Shown here: one piece after another, positions 36,312-45,439 of the stretch | Position numbering within the stretch: the stretch's first letter is position 1 | How the letters are laid out: the number at the start of each line of letters is the position of its first letter | Assembly: GCA_040394735.1 (NCBI GenBank) | Contig: JBEBRR010000013.1 | Location: 3,452 to 67,451, forward strand | Direction of reading: 5' to 3' | DNA: 64,000 nucleotides | Origin: Leadbetterella byssophila_A | GTDB taxonomy: Bacteria; Bacteroidota; Bacteroidia; Cytophagales; Spirosomataceae | The notes under the pieces: generated by a model | Told to the model about the DNA's origin: nothing | Database searches by the model: none | The model's input: the letters and a program-made list of their open reading frames with translations, nothing else | Program-made: the position numbers and the translations under genes

Positions 36312-38381
36312 CTAGCGCCTCAGTAAACGGGTCAGAAGAATTTCTGCCAGCAGGAAAAACAAGGCGGCAACCACAAAATATTTCCAGTAAGGCTTATCGA
36401 TGGATGACTCACGGAAAGCTTCGATAAACTCGCCGTCCTGCACATCGTTATAAATCCTGATGTTCTTTTGTTCTGCAAAAGCGTCTTCCAGCTCATCGGG
36501 TGACCAGGTATCCATGTACGATTCCGTCCGGCTGTGGTTCAGGGCCAGTGACTTCACCCCTTTGCCATTGATCTCCAGCTCGTAGATGCCGGAACCCAAC
36601 AGCTGGTTATTCTGCAGTTCAGATGATTTCGGCAGGGTCAGAATCAGGGTTTTACCCCGCAGGCTCTGCACCGGGATCAGCTCCAGGTTTTTATTCTTCA
36701 GCTTATAGACTGCATTTTTAGGCGCTTCCGGCATATAGAGCTGGATGTGTCCTTCGCTGAAATTATAGGCCAGGCGGTCCGTTTTCCCGCTCAGGTAAGC
36801 CATCCGGAAAAGAACCGGCACATACAGCGCGTGCTCGGCGAAATTCCCGTATTCGCGGCTGAGCGGCGCAGCAAAAAGGTACAGGTTCCCCTCCCCTGCC
36901 CGTGTGCGTGTCAGGAAGGGCCGGCCGTTCTTTAAGGTCAGGATTTTTTCCGCCACCCCGTCCCATCGGAGCTTCGGGTAAACCTTGGGAAGGCTCATCA
37001 GCCGGTTATGGCTGCCTTTTTCAAATACATCTTCGAAGAAAGGCGACTGCCCTTCCGGCTGGGCTATTTCCTGCAGGGCATCAGCACGGGGCACATGATT
37101 ATCGGCCTGCAGATTCCGTACCCCGAAAGGCGCGAGAAACTCCTGCAGGCTTACCTGTGACACCTGGTCAGAAGGGATCAGGGCCACGTTTCCGCCCTGG
37201 TTCAGAAAAGCTTCCATCACACTCCGTCTCTCTCCGTCTAACGCGGCGATACCCTCCAGTACCACGAGGTCGGCATTCTGCACTTCTCCCGGATTGAAAT
37301 TCTCAATAGAATAGGCTTTGTAGGCAAAGAGACTGTCATTGGCAAAAATCTTCCCTATGTAATTCTGTTCACTCCGCTGCCCGTACAGGTGAAGTATGCG
37401 GATAGCCGGTGAGGCATCCAGGGTGAAATAATAATCGTTATCAAACGTAACCGGCTGGTCATCAAAGCTGACTCTTCCCTTGTGCAATCCGCGTGAATTA
37501 ACCGTAAAGTTGAACCTGGCCGTGCCGTAGGCATTGGGCGGCAGGTCTACAGAGGAAGTAGAAATCTGGACATCATCTACATACAGTTTCAGCGACAGCT
37601 TCTCTACGGCCTGATTACCCGAGTTAAAGACTTTTACGCTGAGCACATTGTTCTGCATTTCTCTTACAAAAGGCACGTTCAGCCAAAGGGAGTCTACAAA
37701 AACATTCCGCGCCGCCTTTCCGGTCACAGGAATAAGATGAAGCACATCATTTGTATCCACGCGCAGGTCGGCCAGGTTACCGGCCGTACTTTTCTGAAAG
37801 TCGGAAAACCAGAAAAAATGGTTTCTCCCTGAAGGATTATGCTTAAGAGCCACAGAATGCTGCCGCTTATACACCTGGGCCAGGTCACGGCCGGTTTCCG
37901 AGAATGCTACGGTAGTCAGCCGGTCACGTACTTTGGCAGCAGAGCTCACAAACTGGTCCTGTCCGTCAAAGTCATTGGTAGAAAGCTGAATGTTGGAAGT
38001 CCGGTTCAGCAGCGAAAGCAGCTCATCAATTTTAATTACCGCCAGATCCAGCAAACGCCTGTTCTCACGGGTATTCTGCATACTCTGAGAGTTATCGAGG
38101 TAAATGCCGTTAATGCCGGGGGGAAGGTCGCGGTTTTCCCCGGCTTTCCTCACAGGCTGCGCAAAGGCCAGCACCAGGCAGGCAATGAAAAGCATCCGGG
38201 CCATCATCACCAGCAGATGCTTCAGCCTCCGGAAAGCAGATACCCGGGTATCCACAGTCCTGAGCAGAGCCACATTGGAAAAATATACTTTCCGGGTTCG
38301 TCTGAAGTTAAAGAGGTGTACAATCAGCGGTATCGCTAACGCGAGAAGTCCCCACAATACATTCGGATATAAAAACTGCAT
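36312..38381 (-). CDS. BatA-type N-terminal domain membrane protein with VWA-like region
   Basis: 689 residues. The N-terminus FLYPNVLWGLLALAIPLIVH and LFNFRRTRKVYFSNVALL is the aerotolerance-regulator (BatA) N-terminal signature, with two membrane helices before residue 80. A VWA-like segment follows with a MIDAS-type start YLDNSQSMQ (D-x-S-x-S). A large periplasmic beta-rich region and a glutamine-amidotransferase-like stretch near 370-430 come next, then a C-terminal helix (YFVVAALFFLLAEILL). Such proteins are conserved in Bacteroidota, often near MoxR/Bat operons, and are thought to support envelope or stress functions; no moxR lies nearby here. It is convergent with the PUL, 50 bp away. 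Confidence 0.85.
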   Translation of the reverse strand: MQFLYPNVLWGLLALAIPLIVHLFNFRRTRKVYFSNVALLRTVDTRVSAFRRLKHLLVMMARMLFIACLVLAFAQPVRKAGENRDLPPGINGIYLDNSQSMQNTRENRRLLDLAVIKIDELLSLLNRTSNIQLSTNDFDGQDQFVSSAAKVRDRLTTVAFSETGRDLAQVYKRQHSVALKHNPSGRNHFFWFSDFQKSTAGNLADLRVDTNDVLHLIPVTGKAARNVFVDSLWLNVPFVREMQNNVLSVKVFNSGNQAVEKLSLKLYVDDVQISTSSVDLPPNAYGTARFNFTVNSRGLHKGRVSFDDQPVTFDNDYYFTLDASPAIRILHLYGQRSEQNYIGKIFANDSLFAYKAYSIENFNPGEVQNADLVVLEGIAALDGERRSVMEAFLNQGGNVALIPSDQVSQVSLQEFLAPFGVRNLQADNHVPRADALQEIAQPEGQSPFFEDVFEKGSHNRLMSLPKVYPKLRWDGVAEKILTLKNGRPFLTRTRAGEGNLYLFAAPLSREYGNFAEHALYVPVLFRMAYLSGKTDRLAYNFSEGHIQLYMPEAPKNAVYKLKNKNLELIPVQSLRGKTLILTLPKSSELQNNQLLGSGIYELEINGKGVKSLALNHSRTESYMDTWSPDELEDAFAEQKNIRIYNDVQDGEFIEAFRESSIDKPYWKYFVVAALFFLLAEILLTRLLRR

Positions 38382-38397
38382 ATACGCCCGCTTTAAG

Positions 38398-38452
38398 AGA
38401 AGTAGTAGAGTTCCGGGTTCCCGGTAGTGAATGTTCGAAACTCACTACTCAT
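38398..38452. repeat. CCCGGAACTC word cluster with internal palindrome
   Basis: Read on the minus strand this contains CCCGGAACTCTACTA and TTCACTACCGGGAA. On the plus strand, GTAGTGA and TCACTAC flank a TTCGAA core as a 25-bp imperfect palindrome. It lies in the 171-bp gap upstream of the BatA-type gene and belongs to the same word family as 33018, 50638 and 54482. Confidence 0.5.
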
Positions 38453-38552
38453 AAAAAAATGATTCCATAATCTGTTAAACGCCGGAACGGACGGATTATG
38501 AAATCACTCCAAAATTTTATCTGTTCTTAACAGAGCAGCCTCCGGTACTCTC

Positions 38553-38789
38553 TTATTCTTCCGCTGTGGAACCGTAGAGAATCTCCTGGATTTCCATGGC
38601 TCTTACCTCGTTTTCGGAATTCGCCGTATACTGAACCTTTCTCTGGCGCGCCATAGAATCAGGATGTGCATAAACATAATCATTGCCCGCATTCACATCT
38701 TTCTGTTCGATCCGGTTATTCTTCTGGTAAGTACAGGCGGTCATCAGCACGGTAGCTGCTATCGCAAGAAATCCTACGTTTTTCTTCAT
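38553..38789 (-). CDS. Small lipoprotein of unknown function
   Basis: 78 residues. The signal MKKNVGFLAIAATVLMTAC gives lipidation at Cys19. The mature part of about 60 residues is polar and low in complexity (YQKNNRIEQKDVNAGNDYVY, then an acidic tail EILYGSTAEE), with no recognisable domain. A perfect TAAATTTG -7 element lies 25 nt upstream, supporting a real, separately transcribed gene. It is probably an outer-membrane or periplasmic lipoprotein specific to related Bacteroidota. Confidence 0.8.
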   Translation of the reverse strand: MKKNVGFLAIAATVLMTACTYQKNNRIEQKDVNAGNDYVYAHPDSMARQRKVQYTANSENEVRAMEIQEILYGSTAEE

Positions 38790-38813
38790 TTCCTTAATTA
38801 ACTAAAATTCATA

Positions 38814-38821
38814 CAAATTTA
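38814..38821 (-). promoter_or_regulatory. -7 element (TAAATTTG) for the small lipoprotein gene
   Basis: An exact TAnnTTTG match on the minus strand, 25 nt before the ATG at 38789, the same spacing seen for ppc, ffh and the small gene at 57893-58021. Confidence 0.5.
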
Positions 38822-38855
38822 GGCGGGGGAAATGAGAATGCCAAAAAAAGTGAAA

Positions 38856-38918
38856 AGTGAAAAACTAAAAGTTAAAAGTTTCGGAATGTACCTTAACTTT
38901 CACTATTAGTTTTTCACT
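38856..38918. repeat. Long inverted repeat, arms AGTGAAAAACTA / TAGTTTTTCACT
   Basis: Perfect 12-bp arms at 38856-38867 and 38907-38918, with further complementary AGTTAA/TTAACT blocks inside. It lies in the 292-bp gap between the lipoprotein start and the SDR stop. No T-run pattern typical of a simple terminator follows. Together with similar structures at 39806 and 54482 it forms a recurring intergenic architecture. Confidence 0.55.
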
Positions 38919-39081
38919 CCCCTGGCGGCTACGTCTTTTTCTGAACCGCAAAGTCATATCAGCCCTATTAGTTTTGCATATAAGCTTTCTGATACCGCGC
39001 TTATTCCCTATAAACTCATGTGCCTTATATGGTTTAAAAAAGAGAGGCGATGCCGTTTGCTCACTATTAGCTGTTAATTGT

Positions 39082-39783
39082 TCACTTCCCCACCCTGCTG
39101 GGCCGCACTTCTATCTTGCTGGGCAGCGTTCTGGGATTCATTTTCAGCAGGTCAGCTACCATCTGCCCGATATCCTCCGGCTGAATCTTCCAGGCGTCTG
39201 CATCTGAAGGCACATGATTATTAAACCAGGTGGCTACCGATCCCGGCATGATCGTGCTGACTTTAACGTCTTTGTCCCTGACATCCAGCATCAGCGCCTG
39301 GGTAAAACCCACCAGTCCGAACTTACTGGCATTATAGGCCGTGCCTTTCTCGAAAAAATTGGTTCCGGCCAGGCTGGCAATGGTGATAATGTATCCTTTA
39401 CGGCGGATCACTTCATTAAGCGTGGCCTTTACGGTGTAAAATACTCCCGTGAGGTTGGTATCCAGGGTATCATTCCAGTCTTCCGCTGTCAGTTCCGAGA
39501 TATTCTTAAATACGCCTACCCCGGCGTTGGCAATTACCACGTCCACTCCTCCGAACGCCTCTACCGTGGCTGCAACGGCTTTTTTCAGTGAAGCCTGGTT
39601 TCGTACGTCCGCCACCAACCCCAGCACTTTGCCCTCAAATCCCTGGCTGAGCGCTGCGGCAGCGTCCTCCACTCCCTGCTCTCCCCTTCCTGTAAGAGCT
39701 ACAGCGTAGCCTTCCCGCAGCAGGCTCTCCGCCACACCATATCCTATCCCTTTTGTTCCTCCCGTAATAAATGCTGTTTTCAT
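39082..39783 (-). CDS. Short-chain dehydrogenase/reductase (SDR)
   Basis: 233 residues with a complete classical SDR domain. It has the nucleotide-binding TGGTKGIGYG (7-16), the structural VIANAGVG motif (about residue 86), the catalytic Ser region of TIASLAGTNF, and Tyr/Lys in YNASKFG. These enzymes reduce or oxidise carbonyls and alcohols with NAD(P)H. The 3-ketoacyl-ACP reductase-like branch is closest in appearance, but the substrate cannot be assigned. It is monocistronic and divergent from folA. Its -7 element lies so close to the ATG that the transcript would be almost leaderless. Confidence 0.9.
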   Translation of the reverse strand: MKTAFITGGTKGIGYGVAESLLREGYAVALTGRGEQGVEDAAAALSQGFEGKVLGLVADVRNQASLKKAVAATVEAFGGVDVVIANAGVGVFKNISELTAEDWNDTLDTNLTGVFYTVKATLNEVIRRKGYIITIASLAGTNFFEKGTAYNASKFGLVGFTQALMLDVRDKDVKVSTIMPGSVATWFNNHVPSDADAWKIQPEDIGQMVADLLKMNPRTLPSKIEVRPSRVGK

Positions 39784-39791
39784 TACATATT

Positions 39792-39799
39792 CAAATTTA
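39792..39799 (-). promoter_or_regulatory. -7 element (TAAATTTG) very close to the SDR start
   Basis: An exact TAnnTTTG match on the minus strand, ending 9 nt before the ATG at 39783, which implies a leader of only a few nucleotides. Either the gene is nearly leaderless or this match is by chance. Confidence 0.3.
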
Positions 39800-39805
39800 A
39801 CTTTC

Positions 39806-39907
39806 AGCCATTAGCTGTTAGCAGTCAGCCGCGCGGCGAACCGCCTTATTCATCTACGGGTCAGTCTGCCTCAATTTCTGGTAGCTGATTTCTGACAGCT
39901 CATGGCT
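39806..39907. repeat. Long imperfect inverted repeat between SDR and folA genes
   Basis: The left arm at 39806-39829 (AGCCATTAGCTGTTAGCAGT and following) pairs with the right arm at 39884-39907 with a few mismatches and one indel; the spacer is about 54 nt. The word ATTAGCTGTTA also occurs at 39065-39075, directly beyond the SDR stop. The right arm ends just before the folA -7 element. Confidence 0.55.
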
Positions 39908-39915
39908 ATTTCATA

Positions 39916-39923
39916 TATCTTTG
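39916..39923 (+). promoter_or_regulatory. -7 element (TATCTTTG) for folA
   Basis: An exact TAnnTTTG match 18 nt before the ATG at 39941. A longer frame beginning at 39903 would overlap this box, so it decides the folA start. Confidence 0.5.
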
Positions 39924-39940
39924 CACAAAATTACACATTT

Positions 39941-40438
39941 ATGGACATATCCGTGTTGGTGGCCGTAGCTCAAAACGGGGTAATCGGGAAAGACAACCAG
40001 CTCCTGTGGAAATTAAGTGACGACCTGAAGCTGTTTAAAAAGCGTACCCTCGGACACGTGGTGATCATGGGCCGGAAAACCTTTGATTCCATCGGGAAGC
40101 CACTGCCGGGCAGAACGAACCTGGTGATCACCCGGAACCCTCACCTCTCTATTGAAGGGGCCGTGGTCATTTCTTCCCTGGAAGAAGCTCTCCGTCAGGC
40201 GGAAACCCTGACCGATAAAGATGAAATTTTTATCATCGGCGGACAAAAAATTTATGACCTGGCCGCTCCTTTTGCCACACGGCTTTATCTTACCCACGTA
40301 AACGCCGCCCCTGAAGGCGATGCTTTCTTTGACCTCTCCCCTTATAAAAACTGGAAAACTGCAGGTTCCGTTCATTTTGAACGATCCGGGAAAAATGAAT
40401 ATGATTTTGAGATTATCACGCTGAACAGGCCCGGGTGA
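39941..40438 (+). CDS. folA: Dihydrofolate reductase
   Basis: 165 residues from the ATG at 39941, the normal bacterial length; an upstream in-frame ATG is rejected because the promoter box lies after it. Family motifs are ISVLVAVAQNGVIGKDNQLLW at the N-terminus, the substrate-binding acid in LSDDLKLFK (Asp28, equivalent to E. coli Asp27), VVIMGRKTFDSIG, LPGRTNLVITR, and the NADPH-binding IIGGQKIYDLA. It reduces dihydrofolate to tetrahydrofolate with NADPH in the cytoplasm. No thyA is adjacent. It appears to be monocistronic and ends in a GC-rich hairpin that includes its stop codon. Confidence 0.95.
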   Translation: MDISVLVAVAQNGVIGKDNQLLWKLSDDLKLFKKRTLGHVVIMGRKTFDSIGKPLPGRTNLVITRNPHLSIEGAVVISSLEEALRQAETLTDKDEIFIIGGQKIYDLAAPFATRLYLTHVNAAPEGDAFFDLSPYKNWKTAGSVHFERSGKNEYDFEIITLNRPG

Positions 40439-40492
40439 TCCGCCCGGACCGAGGCCATGCGTAGAACATACCCCCGGGATCACGTCCGGGGG
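40430..40492 (+). repeat. Two GC-rich hairpins with GATC in the loop, after folA
   Basis: Hairpin one pairs CCGGG (40431-40435) with CCCGG (40443-40447) and includes the folA stop. Hairpin two pairs CCCCCGG (40471-40477) with CCGGGGG (40486-40492). Both loops carry GATC in a similar setting. No T-run follows, so simple rho-independent termination is uncertain. The rest of the 270-bp gap before the next susC holds no gene. Confidence 0.45.
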
Positions 40493-40708
40493 CCGGGAGC
40501 GGTATACCCCTTCTGAAACCCGGTGGCGCAACCCCGAAACTTCCCTCTTGAAACATTTTAAATTGCAGAAAATTATTTTGGAAAAGGGGACTTTCCTGAT
40601 CATTTTTTAATAATTTCATGGCCAGTTAAAAAATAGTCTTTCAGAGAATTGATAAAACACAAAATATCTCTCTGAAGTCTGTCCATCTTTATTAATCAAT
40701 TACCTATT

Positions 40709-43700
40709 ATGAAAAAAAAGCTACTTTTTCTTTTCATGCTGATCGGGATCTTTCAATTGGCATGGGGACAGGAAAGAAAGATTTCCGGTAAAGTAACCTC
40801 CGGTGCAGACGGCACCTCCCTCCCCGGAGTTACCGTTAAGGTACAGGGAAGCACCAACGCCACCCAAACGGACGCCGACGGTAACTACAGCATTAACGCT
40901 CAAACGGGTAATGTACTTACTTTCAGCGCCGTGGGATACATCAATTCCACTGCTACCGTAAGCGCGGCTTCAGTGATCAACATCATTCTGGACGAGTCAC
41001 AAAGCCAGCTGGACGAAGTGGTGGTAGTGGCCTACGGTACTGCCACTAAAGGTACATACACCGGTTCGGCCGCCACGCTTTCCACGGATAAGATCAAAGA
41101 CATCCCGCTCACCTCGTTTGAAAGCGCGCTGAACGGGCGGGTAGCGGGTCTCCAGGTTACCCAGAGCAGTGGCCAGGCCGGGTCCTCGCCCAGCATCCGC
41201 ATCCGGGGGATCGGTTCCATGAATGCCTCTAACGAACCCCTGTATGTCATTGACGGGGTACCTGTGGTTTCCGGCAATACCGGCCAGATGAGTGACTATA
41301 TCTACCGGACCAATAACGTGATGAGCACCATTAATCCCGGTGACATTGAGTCAGTTACCGTGCTGAAAGATGCGGCGGCCTCCTCCCTCTACGGTTCACG
41401 GGCTGCCAATGGCGTGGTGGTGGTCACTACTAAAAAGGGAAAAACCGGGAAACCCAGGGTAAACCTCAAAAGCTCGGTAGGTTTTACCCCTTCCTGGGCC
41501 ACCGATAACTACGAAGCGGCCGGCGTGCAGGAGCAGGTGGATATGCTGTACCAGGTATTCCACGACTTCAATACCTCCAGCGGAAGAGACGCAGCCTTTG
41601 CCAGCAGCAATGCCATCACCCGCCTGAACGGAAAATTCAACCAGCACGGATATACCTTTGAAGCCACAGGCACCGGCAGAATGGACGGCGTCATCATCAA
41701 AGGCATGACCGACGGCATAGAGAACCGGGAAGGAAAATATTATGATTGGGATAAAGCCCTTTTCGGTACCGGTACCTACAACACCAACGAGCTTTCGGTT
41801 CAGGGCGGTACGGACGCTACCAAATACTTCACCTCCCTGTCATACACTTCGGATCAGAACCGGATGCGGATCAACAAATTTGACCGCATCGGCGGACGGA
41901 TCAACGTTACCCAGAAAGTGGGCCGCATACTGGAGCTGGGCACCAACATCAATGTCTCCAGCAATGACCTGAAGGGGTATAATGATACCCGGAATACCGG
42001 TGCCAACTACTTCATGCAGGTAAGAAATCTCCTCTGGCCGCTTTACTGGCCTACCAACTACAAAACGGGCCTTCCTTTTACCGCCCGTTACGGCAGCCTG
42101 GCCCAGAACTCCATCTATTATGACACCGAGTGGGAAAACACTTCCAATACCCTGCGTTTAAGCGCTGTGGAATCGCTGACCCTGCATCTGATGCCGGGAC
42201 TGGATTTTAAAACCGTATTTTCATTCGACAACTCGAAGGTCAGGGATCACATCTATTACAGCGCTCTGCACTGGAATGCACAAACCACCCGCGGAGCTGT
42301 GAACGAGATGACCACCAATTATAACAAGCTGCTCTCCTCAAACACCCTGAATTATAACAAAACGTTCAATAACCTCCATGACTTCAGCTTCCTGCTGGGG
42401 TATGAAGCGGAGAAAAACGAGACCGACTTTATGCGTTCATCGGGTACTGATATGCCTTCCAGCGCCCTGCACACTGTGTCTACGGCCGGAACCACCAATG
42501 CTTCGGCTTACTCATGGGGCTATAACATGATGTCGTTCTTCTCGCGTGCTGAATACAGCTTTAACCAGAAATATTTTGCATCGGCCTCCTTCCGGAGAGA
42601 CGGCTCTTCGCGCCTGGGACCGGATACCCGCTGGGGTAACTTCTGGTCGGTAGCGGGTTCATGGCGGATCAGTAAGGAAGATTTCCTGGCCGATAACGAC
42701 TTCATCAGCAACCTGCGTCTGCGGGCTTCCTACGGTACCAACGGTACGCTGCCTTCCGATAACTTCGGCTGGCGCTCGCTGGTAGGCTATAATAACAAAT
42801 ATATGGAGCAGCCCGGCGGCGGCATTATCACCATAGCCGACCCTAGCCTGACCTGGGAAACCAGCTATTCCACTAACCTTGCCCTGGAATTCGGCCTGCT
42901 CAAAAACCGTATTTCAGGTAGTGTGGAATATTTTAACCGTGACTCCAAAGACCTGCTCCAGGATGTGCCTATCTCTACGGTTACCGGCTTCAGCTCTACC
43001 CTGAAGAATATCGGGGAGATCAATAACAAAGGGGTGGAGATCGAACTGAACGGCGACATCATCAGCAAAGATGGCTTCCGCTGGAGTGCCGGCATTAATG
43101 CCACGGCTATGAAATCTACTGTTACCAAGCTGTACGGCGGACAGGACATCATCTGGAACGACCCCACCGGTGGCGACGCCCGCTCCCAGTTTATTTACCG
43201 CGAAGGAGAGTCAACACTGGCTTTCTACGGTTATGAATGGGCCGGAGTGGATCCTGAAAACGGTAAAAACGTATGGTATGTCAATGACCCGGAAAACCCG
43301 GCAGCCGGCGACTTCCAGTTTAACGGCCGCGGTGCCACCTACGCCTTCAGCAAGGCTACCCGCAAGATTATCGGCAATGCCATTCCGAAATTATACGGCG
43401 GTATCAATACGGACGTCGAGTACAAGGGTATCAGCGTAGGTCTGAACTTTATGTATAAACTGGGCGGAAACCTGTATGACGGCGCCTTCAAAGACGTGGC
43501 CGATGACGGCTACTACTGGGAGCGGATCCGGTCGGAGGTCTACTACGAAGATATGTGGACACCGAATAATACCGGCGGTACCCTTCCCCAGCTGAGCGGC
43601 AATGACCTTACTGACCCTATGCAGCACTCCACCCGTCAGCTCTACAATGCCAGCTTCATCCGGCTGAAGAACATCACTGTGGGCTACCGGATACCTCAGA

Positions 43701-43873
43701 ACCTCCTGAAGGCAGTGAAAGTGGAAGACTGCAGAATCTTCTTTAACGGCACCAACCTCTGGACAGCCTCCAAGTATAAGATTGCAGATCCCGAAGTGAA
43801 CCAGTACGGTACCCGCGGGTGGGAGACCCCTTACGGCAAGACCTATACATTCGGTATCGAACTCGGCTTTTAA
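40709..43873 (+). CDS. SusC/RagA family TonB-dependent transporter (orphan pair 1)
   Basis: 1054 residues. The signal MKKKLLFLFMLIGIFQLAWG precedes a carboxypeptidase-D-like domain, the RagA signature DEVVVVAYGTATKG, a plug with EPLYVIDGVPV and VTVLKDAAASSLYGSRAANG, and a barrel ending in YTFGIELGF. It forms a pair with the SusD gene 31 bp downstream. No glycosidase, lyase, peptidase or regulator lies next to the pair, so the cargo cannot be predicted; such orphan pairs may transport glycans or peptides processed by enzymes encoded elsewhere. Codon use looks rich in C-ending codons, as expected for a well-expressed gene. Confidence 0.95.
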   Translation: MKKKLLFLFMLIGIFQLAWGQERKISGKVTSGADGTSLPGVTVKVQGSTNATQTDADGNYSINAQTGNVLTFSAVGYINSTATVSAASVINIILDESQSQLDEVVVVAYGTATKGTYTGSAATLSTDKIKDIPLTSFESALNGRVAGLQVTQSSGQAGSSPSIRIRGIGSMNASNEPLYVIDGVPVVSGNTGQMSDYIYRTNNVMSTINPGDIESVTVLKDAAASSLYGSRAANGVVVVTTKKGKTGKPRVNLKSSVGFTPSWATDNYEAAGVQEQVDMLYQVFHDFNTSSGRDAAFASSNAITRLNGKFNQHGYTFEATGTGRMDGVIIKGMTDGIENREGKYYDWDKALFGTGTYNTNELSVQGGTDATKYFTSLSYTSDQNRMRINKFDRIGGRINVTQKVGRILELGTNINVSSNDLKGYNDTRNTGANYFMQVRNLLWPLYWPTNYKTGLPFTARYGSLAQNSIYYDTEWENTSNTLRLSAVESLTLHLMPGLDFKTVFSFDNSKVRDHIYYSALHWNAQTTRGAVNEMTTNYNKLLSSNTLNYNKTFNNLHDFSFLLGYEAEKNETDFMRSSGTDMPSSALHTVSTAGTTNASAYSWGYNMMSFFSRAEYSFNQKYFASASFRRDGSSRLGPDTRWGNFWSVAGSWRISKEDFLADNDFISNLRLRASYGTNGTLPSDNFGWRSLVGYNNKYMEQPGGGIITIADPSLTWETSYSTNLALEFGLLKNRISGSVEYFNRDSKDLLQDVPISTVTGFSSTLKNIGEINNKGVEIELNGDIISKDGFRWSAGINATAMKSTVTKLYGGQDIIWNDPTGGDARSQFIYREGESTLAFYGYEWAGVDPENGKNVWYVNDPENPAAGDFQFNGRGATYAFSKATRKIIGNAIPKLYGGINTDVEYKGISVGLNFMYKLGGNLYDGAFKDVADDGYYWERIRSEVYYEDMWTPNNTGGTLPQLSGNDLTDPMQHSTRQLYNASFIRLKNITVGYRIPQNLLKAVKVEDCRIFFNGTNLWTASKYKIADPEVNQYGTRGWETPYGKTYTFGIELGF

Positions 43874-43904
43874 TCCTGTTGAATCTCAAAAATTGTTTAA
43901 CAAA

Positions 43905-45371
43905 ATGAAGAATATAATCAAGATACTGGCCATAACCGCTTTACTGGGCACCACCTCCTGCAAAGACTTCCTGGAGGTAAAACCTACCAACTCCGGAGAC
44001 TCTTCCGTAGCGGTTCAGACGGCCAATGACGCCAAGATCATCATCAACGGCATGATGCGCCGGATGACCTCCATCAATCATTACGGCCGCGACATGTTCC
44101 TCTATGCCGACGCCAAAGGCGGCGATATGACCATCTATTCTGCAGGCCGCGGAAATGACGCCCTCTATACGTTCAATCATTCGGCCAATTCCAACGCCTA
44201 CGGCGGATTCTGGTCAGCGATCTACAATAATATCATGCAGGCCAACAACCTCCTGGAAAGCATTGAAAAACTGCAGGCGGCCGGAAGCACCGAAAACTTT
44301 GATCAGTACAAAGGTCAGGCGCTTACCGCCCGGGCCATCATGTATTTTGACCTGGTACGCCTGTACGGGAAGCCCTATAATTTCGACAAGGCGGCCTTCG
44401 GAGTTCCCAATATCACCACCACCCTCGGCTCCACCGAACAGCCCTTGCGGGCCACCGTGGAGCAGAACTATGCGCAGATCCTGGCCGACCTGAAAGCTTC
44501 TGAAACTCTGCTTCCGAAAGCCAAGAGCAACGGGTACATCAACTATTACGCCAACAAGGCCATGCAGTCGCGGGTTTATCTTTACATGAACAACTATGCC
44601 GACGCCCTTGCCGCCGCAGAAGATGTGATCACGAACGGAGGCTATACGCTCTATACACCGGACAACTGGGTGGAGTCATGGACAAAACAGTTCGGCTCGG
44701 AATCGATCTTCGAACTGGGTGTATACCAGAACGAAGGCGATCAGGGAACCGGATCGCTCGGATTTTATTTCCGCAGGAAAGGACACGGTGCCAGTACGGT
44801 GCTTGGCTTCTACGGCGCCAGCGACTACTTCCTGAACAGGCTGAAAGAAGATGCCACTGACGTGCGCTGGGGTATCATGGATGCCGATGAAATCTCTACC
44901 GCAGCCGCTCCCCGCAAGGGATCCCTCTATAAATACAGTGGCAGCATTACCCTGGCCGGCGACGGCAAGAGCACCAACACCGCCGTGAACATCAAGGTCA
45001 TCCGTTCGTCGGAAATGTACCTGAATGCTGCGGAAGCTGCTTTCCAACTGGGGAATAAAGAGAAAGCAGCCACTTACCTGAACGCTATCCGGCGCCGGGC
45101 ACCTGCGCTGGCGCCGGCCACCGCCGAAACCGTTACACTGGATATGATCCTGGATGAGAGAAGCAAGGAACTCTTCGGCGAAGGGCACCGCTTTTTCGAT
45201 ATGATCCGGAACAACAGGCCGATCACTTTCAACGATGAGATCATCGGAACCAACATCAGCATCCGGCCCAAAACCATTGACCGGACCTACTTCAAGACCG
45301 TTCTGCCGATTTCCATCGGAGAGATCAACGCCAATCCGGGCATTGCGGCCCAGCAGAATTCAGGATACTGA
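43905..45371 (+). CDS. SusD family lipoprotein (orphan pair 1)
   Basis: 488 residues from the ATG at 43905; a TTG four codons earlier is less likely. The lipoprotein signal ends at Cys19 (LLGTTSC), followed by KDFLEVKPTNSG. Typical segments are QALTARAIMYFDLVRLYGKP, SEMYLNAAEAAFQLG, and DMILDERSKELFGEGHRFFD. It is the surface binding partner of the SusC encoded just upstream. The gene ends 15 bp before the shared bidirectional terminator. Confidence 0.94.
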   Translation: MKNIIKILAITALLGTTSCKDFLEVKPTNSGDSSVAVQTANDAKIIINGMMRRMTSINHYGRDMFLYADAKGGDMTIYSAGRGNDALYTFNHSANSNAYGGFWSAIYNNIMQANNLLESIEKLQAAGSTENFDQYKGQALTARAIMYFDLVRLYGKPYNFDKAAFGVPNITTTLGSTEQPLRATVEQNYAQILADLKASETLLPKAKSNGYINYYANKAMQSRVYLYMNNYADALAAAEDVITNGGYTLYTPDNWVESWTKQFGSESIFELGVYQNEGDQGTGSLGFYFRRKGHGASTVLGFYGASDYFLNRLKEDATDVRWGIMDADEISTAAAPRKGSLYKYSGSITLAGDGKSTNTAVNIKVIRSSEMYLNAAEAAFQLGNKEKAATYLNAIRRRAPALAPATAETVTLDMILDERSKELFGEGHRFFDMIRNNRPITFNDEIIGTNISIRPKTIDRTYFKTVLPISIGEINANPGIAAQQNSGY

Positions 45372-45385
45372 AAGAACGAAGGCAT

Positions 45386-45420
45386 AAAAAAGGGGCGCGG
45401 CTAAGCCGCGCCCCTTTTTT
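45386..45420. terminator. Perfect bidirectional terminator between convergent susD genes
   Basis: GGGGCGCGGC (45392-45401) pairs perfectly with GCCGCGCCCC (45405-45414) around a TAA loop, flanked by six A on the left and six T on the right, so it works in both directions. It serves both converging SusC/SusD operons. Confidence 0.92.
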
Positions 45421-45439
45421 ATATTCCACTTACCGGAAA

